Of a stretch of 64,000 nucleotides of DNA, positions 59,619-64,000 are shown piece after piece. Under the pieces are notes generated by a model. That model made no database searches. It saw only the letters and a program-made list of their open reading frames with translations, and was not told the origin of the DNA. The position numbers were made by a program, and so were the translations under genes. The DNA lies in contig OZ023185.1 in the NCBI GenBank assembly GCA_963995505.1, positions 16,317,691 to 16,381,690 on the forward strand, read 5' to 3'. Source of the DNA: Hypericum androsaemum. Lineage: Eukaryota > Streptophyta > Magnoliopsida > Malpighiales > Hypericaceae. The first letter of the stretch is position 1. Every line of letters begins with the position of its first letter.

Positions 59619-61043
59619 CTAACAAAATCTCCTGCACATCTGTGAACACTCTACTTCACCTCCATTAGCCACCTTCACTAACATAGGTTTCTGTTGCTCT
59701 AGCTTGCAACCAAGCAGTTTAGCCATATCCTGATGGAGGAAGTTATGTGTACTCCCAGAGTCAATAAGCACACTCAATCTCTGTCCCTGTACTTCTCCAA
59801 TCACCTTCATTATTCTGTAATATTGTATCTTGCTTCCCAACATGGCATGGGCTGTAATGATTGGGTCTCCCTCAGGTTCTGCCTCTTCACAACACATAAG
59901 CTCATCAGGTACCTCTTCGAACTCTTCTTCCTCTTCAGTTTCTAACATGTAAATTCTGCCCTTGCCTCTCTTAGGATATTTGTGGTCTGGGGTGTACTTC
60001 TCATCACAGTAATAACACTGTCCTTTGGCTCTTTTGTCATCAATGTCTATTCTCTTCTTAAACTTGGTTGGATAGTTATTGGTGGTGTTTAGGTTGATGG
60101 TGTTGGGGGAAGATGATGAATTCTGGTGGAAGATTTTTTGTAGAGCTTGGTATGGTTTGTGTGTAGGGTTGGCTGGGTAATGTGGTGTGTAAAGAAGAGT
60201 GGGTAGTAGTGGGGGTTTGTGGGTCTCTGTATGTCTTTTGTTGTCATTGATGATAATCTCTTGAAGCTGGGCTAGGTTGTAGGCATGTTCTAGGGTAGTA
60301 GGATAAAACATTCTAACTGGGTTTGATATCTCAGATTTAAGGCCCTTGAGAAAGATGGATACAGCATGTTCAGCGGTCATCGTGAGCCTACTGTGTTTAG
60401 TCTCAAAGTCTGCTTGGTATTCAGTGACTGAACCAGTTTGCGTACACGCAAGCAGATCATTCGTAGGGTCATTATAAGCACTTGTAGCAAATCTTTTACC
60501 AATCACAGTCTTAAACTCTTCCCAACCAACCTCTGGCAGCCCTTCTCTAGACTTGGTATAACTATGATACCACTGAATAGCTTGATCTTCAAATTGCATA
60601 ACAACTATCCTCATTTTATACTTGGGATCCACCTCTTCCATAGAGAAGAAATGGTCACTTTTGATCTACCAAGTTCGAACATCCTCACCATTGAACTTAG
60701 GAAACTTAAGCTTAGGGTGTTTACCATATGTAAAACGATCTGGTGGATTAAACTGAGAGTGAGAGTCAAATCTAGTTATCCTTAGTGATCTGGCTTGAGA
60801 GTTGTCACCAACGTACACCATTGATGGCTCCTCCGCTGTTTTGGCCAGGTCATTCACTCGAGAGATAAGTCCCTAGTTCTGCATATTAAGCCCAGAAATA
60901 GAGCGTTGCAGCTCTGAAACCACGTTTACTAGGCCATCGTACTTCCCATGCACGTTTGCAATAGATCTGTGCATCACCTCCGTGTTTGCTTTCACTTCAT
61001 TGCTGAGCTCTTTCACAAAGCTGGCTAACTCTTCGTTCGTCAT
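59619..61043 (-). pseudogene. gag: Chromovirus gag and protease (interrupted)
   Basis: The ATG at 61043, just after the primer site, starts MTNEELASFVKELSNEV. Stops at about 60870 and 60663-60665 break the frame. Between them lies KHPKLKFPKFNGEDVRTW of the gag core. The part from 60641 has FEDQAIQWYHSY and VTEYQADFETK. The zinc knuckle is degenerate (CYYCDEKYTPDHKYP, the last Cys replaced by Tyr). The aspartic protease motif VLIDSGSTHNFLH lies at about 59750-59775. An acidic EEEEEFEEVPDE stretch precedes the protease. Confidence 0.85.
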
Positions 61044-61095
61044 GGTGCAGGGTTGATGGATCTCACAGCAGAGGGTCGTCTGCTCTGATACCAAA

Positions 61096-61177
61096 TGATG
61101 TAAGGGTTCCAAGAAGCTCCAAAAAATGGAGATTTCAAGCTTAAGAAAGGTTCGTAACAGAAGAGGAAGGGGGAAGG

Positions 61178-61220
<43 letters not shown>

Positions 61221-61588
61221 TAGGGAGAAGGTTGATAACCGAATTTGTCTTTTTCTTCCCGGATAATCCCAGATATATAAACTAATTGAGGGGATGGCAC
61301 CCAACTCAATTAGGAAAAGACAGTTGTGCCCTCAAGCTTACAAAAAGAAAAATAACGAAAATATGGCCTATACACAGATAAGGGCCAAAAGAAGAAAATA
61401 ACCATCTGATGGGCTTAAGCCAGCTCGGCCCAATCACGGAACAGAAGGAATGGACTAGAAATCCTTAGCCACGAATCAAACCAGCTTCTCCTCTTCTAAA
61501 ATCAAATTCCCAATTTCTCCGACGATGAACCTTGGACAGGAACCCCCAATTGTACCGTTGATTTCCCCGCCAAATCCAACATGCATCA
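61096..61588 (-). repeat. 5' LTR of the chromovirus
   Basis: 493 bp, near-identical to the other LTR. Its GA microsatellite (about 61183-61216) is longer, and a short segment near 61270 is deleted relative to the other copy. Confidence 0.95.
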
Positions 61589-61593
61589 CAATC

Positions 61594-63364
61594 ACCTTCG
61601 TTGAGAATCTGCGAGAATGGATGACACGTATAGGCAAGGTGGGATCCATATGAGGTCTAAATCAAAGTTGGTCTCTTTCTTATTTTGTCTTTTTTAAGAA
61701 TAGTCTTTGTCTTGTTGGGTCCACCCTAATTCTCACAAAATGTTCCGCCTTAGCCTGTGTGAACCAAATTGCAACCCAGTAAAAGGGTATTTCATTCAAC
61801 AGATTTAAATAGTATATAGAAATATCAAAATATATCAGTATATTAAGGGTATTTACAATTTTTCTAAAGTATATCGATATGTTACTCCTAAAGGTATGTA
61901 CAGATTATAAAAAAATATTCAATCATCATCTGCAGCTAGGGGATAAAGCACAAATTTTAAATACAAAAAATGGCGTCTTTCTTGTCGACAGAAGCTTTTA
62001 CAAGTTCTGGACCAAAGAGTATTTACAACGTTGTTATGGAACCGAAATCTTTGAAAAACTTCTCCCAATACACACGAGGCTGGCAATCTTAAAGCCCATT
62101 TTGTCCCGACCAAAAAAAATATTCTGCCATTTTTGTCAGGTTTTTCCAACGTCGTCACGTGAAGTCTTTGTTCCTTTAGCTTGCTTTTTTTATATCTTTA
62201 TATTCGGAGTCGAACTCTATTTTAATGGACCAATTTTATCTCTTGTGAAAATAGAAAAACTTTGCTGAAAAAGTAACAAAGCTCAATACGTTTTAAACCT
62301 CCGAATTTAGGCTCAAACCTTAAATTTAAACTCACAAAAAAAATTAAACCATGTTTAGGGAGCAACTCTTCCAATAATATCTTTAACATTCGTAAGACTC
62401 GAACTCAAAAACTCTTTACGATTTAGACCAATTCTCTGACCACTTGTCTCAACTGCTATCCCATTGATTTTTAGCTTGCTTTTCCATGTACGTTGAAGAG
62501 AAAAAAAATGACATCACATGTTTTAAGACCTGAGATAACAAAAAGATGGACTTCATTTTGTTCCCAAACAATAAGAAGAAGATGACAACCATGAAAATAA
62601 TAATAAGAAGAAAAAAGATGATGACGATGGTGACTACATTTTGTAATGTTTTGTTGATACCAACGTCTAGAATGGTGCACGTGAAACTTGCGCCCACAAA
62701 AATGAAACTTAGACGCATCTAGAAATATTTATTTTACCCGTATTTAGTTTTATTATATTTTTCTGGAAATTATTTTTACCGAAATATGTTATTTTTTCTG
62801 GCGAACTCTCACTTGAAAAGATAAAAATGTCCTTCTCACATAAAAAATAAAAAGTATCTCTTTCCTTCTTTCTTCTTCTTCCCTCTTCATTTTCTTTCTC
62901 CTACCTTCAAATAAAACTAAAACTCGAACACAAACTCAAAACTTCTTAGTAAGAATCAAAATTAATTAGAGAATCAAAACTGAAAAAATTCTAATATTGA
63001 AAACTCCAATTCGAAATAAAAATTCAAACTAGAAAACCAAAACCCAATAGAATCGGGTACCACGTAGCGTTTTGAATTGTGCATTAGAATCTGAGTCTTA
63101 GGCCTCTCGGTTACTATTTTATTCAATCTATAATACTTGCTGAACCCCAAACCCTAGCGTCTTGGATCTATATGTTCCACAATTGCTGGCTTCTTCGTTT
63201 GCAGTAGTAATGTTAGGCCTTCTTGCCTATTGAAATAGATTTCACAGGGATTCACTAAGGGATATATACAAGTTTATTGTTCTTTATCGTTAACTAGTGA
63301 AAATTGAAATGAAATCGACAAAGCCAACATGAACAGTTAAAGTATCAAGCAAAGAGCAGACATG
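61594..63364. other. Gene-free AT-rich stretch
   Basis: No supportable gene. The ORF at 61879-62268 (129 codons, +) has no recognised motif and lies in AT-rich sequence full of homopolymers. A CT-rich stretch occurs at about 62855-62910. Confidence 0.5.
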
Positions 63365-63372
63365 GTAATTAT

Positions 63373-63757
63373 CATAGTTTTAAAAAATGTGGTCCGACTG
63401 GGAGTGCGACCGGTCGGACCATGAATCATTCATAAAAGCGGTCCATTTTTAGGGGTAAAATAACCTCCGGTCTGACCACCCAAAATTTGGTTTGACCAGA
63501 TTTTATCCAAATCAGCAAAAATTAAAACAAAAAAGTCTTATCATATGTTCAATTTCTCTACATCAACAAAGAAAAATAGATTTATATGTTATAAATTGGT
63601 TGATATTTCTAAAATGTGGATTTTGAAACCTATATTTTGACTATTTAGTCTACATATTATTCGAATAGTAGTAAAAAATTAATAAAAATTGTTGGACCAA
63701 ACGAACCGGAAAATGAACAAAATCCGGCCCGTACCAAAACCCGTATTTAAAAATATG
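63373..63757. mobile_element. hAT-type MITE
   Basis: 385 bp starting CATAGTTTTAAAAA and ending TTTAAAAATATG. It is flanked by a perfect 8-bp duplication GTAATTAT (63365-63372 and 63758-63765). GGTCC/GGACC and CCGG-rich subterminal sequence is present in both arms. There is no coding capacity. Confidence 0.7.
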
Positions 63758-63765
63758 GTAATTAT

Positions 63766-64000
63766 TAAGAAGTATGATGTGTGAGGCTGTACTATCTGTT
63801 TAATACTTATGCTTGTTGGGATTCGAAGCTAGGGTTTAGGGGTTATTGACTGGGTTTTGATTTTCTTGATCGGTGTTTTGGGTTTTGGGGTTCTTGACAG
63901 GAGTTTAATACTTGTGTCATGGAAGCCATTTGATCTTAGAATGAGATGATGCAATATACTCAGACCTTCCAACTCGGCTGCCTCTTTGACTGGGGGTGGG
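63766..64000. other. End of window, no feature seen
   Basis: Short G/T-rich stretch with repeated GGGTTTTG-like words and no ORF. Confidence 0.5.

Larger units (their letters stand above)
56037..61588 (-). mobile_element. Ty3/gypsy chromovirus retrotransposon, minus strand, defective
   Basis: LTRs 61096-61588 (5', by orientation) and 56037-56530 (3'), each TGATGCATG or TGTTGCATG to TACATCA on the minus strand. They are flanked by the perfect 5-bp duplication CAATC (56032-56036 and 61589-61593). The initiator tRNA-Met primer site reads TGGTATCAGAGC on the minus strand at about 61083-61094. A purine tract (GGTGGAGAG) borders the 3' LTR at 56531. The gene order gag, protease, RT, RNase H, integrase and a terminal chromodomain defines a chromovirus. 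The copy is inactive because of several stops and a deletion in RT. The LTRs are very similar, so the insertion is young. Confidence 0.95.

Noticed and set aside
61879..62268. 129-codon plus-strand ORF right of the chromovirus
   Set aside because: No motif, AT-rich homopolymer-filled sequence and no splice or promoter context.

Overview
This window is nuclear DNA of a flowering plant, most likely a eudicot. The host genes are spliced, with short GT-AG introns. They belong to plant families: an HD-ZIP IV factor with a START domain, a clade-III-like glutamate receptor, an SGP1-type GTPase and a RING-CH ligase. Between them lie nested LTR retrotransposons, MITEs, a Helitron and a plastid-DNA insertion. 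I could not assign a species.

Layout. 1-2039: AT-rich, with GA microsatellites. 2040-10143: a decayed LINE-like open region split by a Ty3/gypsy element (2574-9026, duplicated target TTGAC). 10153-11082: a Mutator-type MITE with a long TCC microsatellite core. 11622-20587: an almost complete Ty1/copia element (duplicated target TTCCA) with a hAT-type MITE inside it, followed by a related solo LTR (20847-21393). 21399-24240: no gene seen. 24366-24528: a fragment of the TAF2 gene. 24607-29198: a gag-protease-only LTR element whose 5' LTR carries a 2.0-kb Helitron holding a piece of an ATL RING-H2 ligase gene. 29645-30031: a second Mutator-type MITE, then a plastid rpoC2 fragment (about 30240-30565).

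The host gene block runs from about 34.2 to 55.5 kb: HDG2-like HD-ZIP IV (+, 11 exons, 765 aa); TMEM97/sigma-2-receptor-like gene (-, with a premature stop at codon 48); RING-CH E3 ligase (+, 346 aa); SGP1-like GTPase (-, 278 aa); a small unidentified ORF (+); and a GLR3-like channel (-, 952 aa). For the four intact genes the exon lengths add up to whole numbers of codons with consensus splice sites, which supports the models. These are unrelated genes with no operon logic.

56037-61588 is a minus-strand chromovirus (Ty3/gypsy with chromodomain, duplicated target CAATC), broken by stops and a deletion in reverse transcriptase. The right end has no recognisable gene apart from a small hAT-type MITE at 63373-63757.

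The most interesting points are the Helitron with its captured gene pieces, the gag-protease-only element, an extra ORF in the copia leader, LTR promoters packed with CACGTG motifs, several MITEs defined by exact target duplications but with simple-repeat cores, and the nonsense codon in the TMEM97-like gene. I saw no CRISPR, operon or bacterial-type system.
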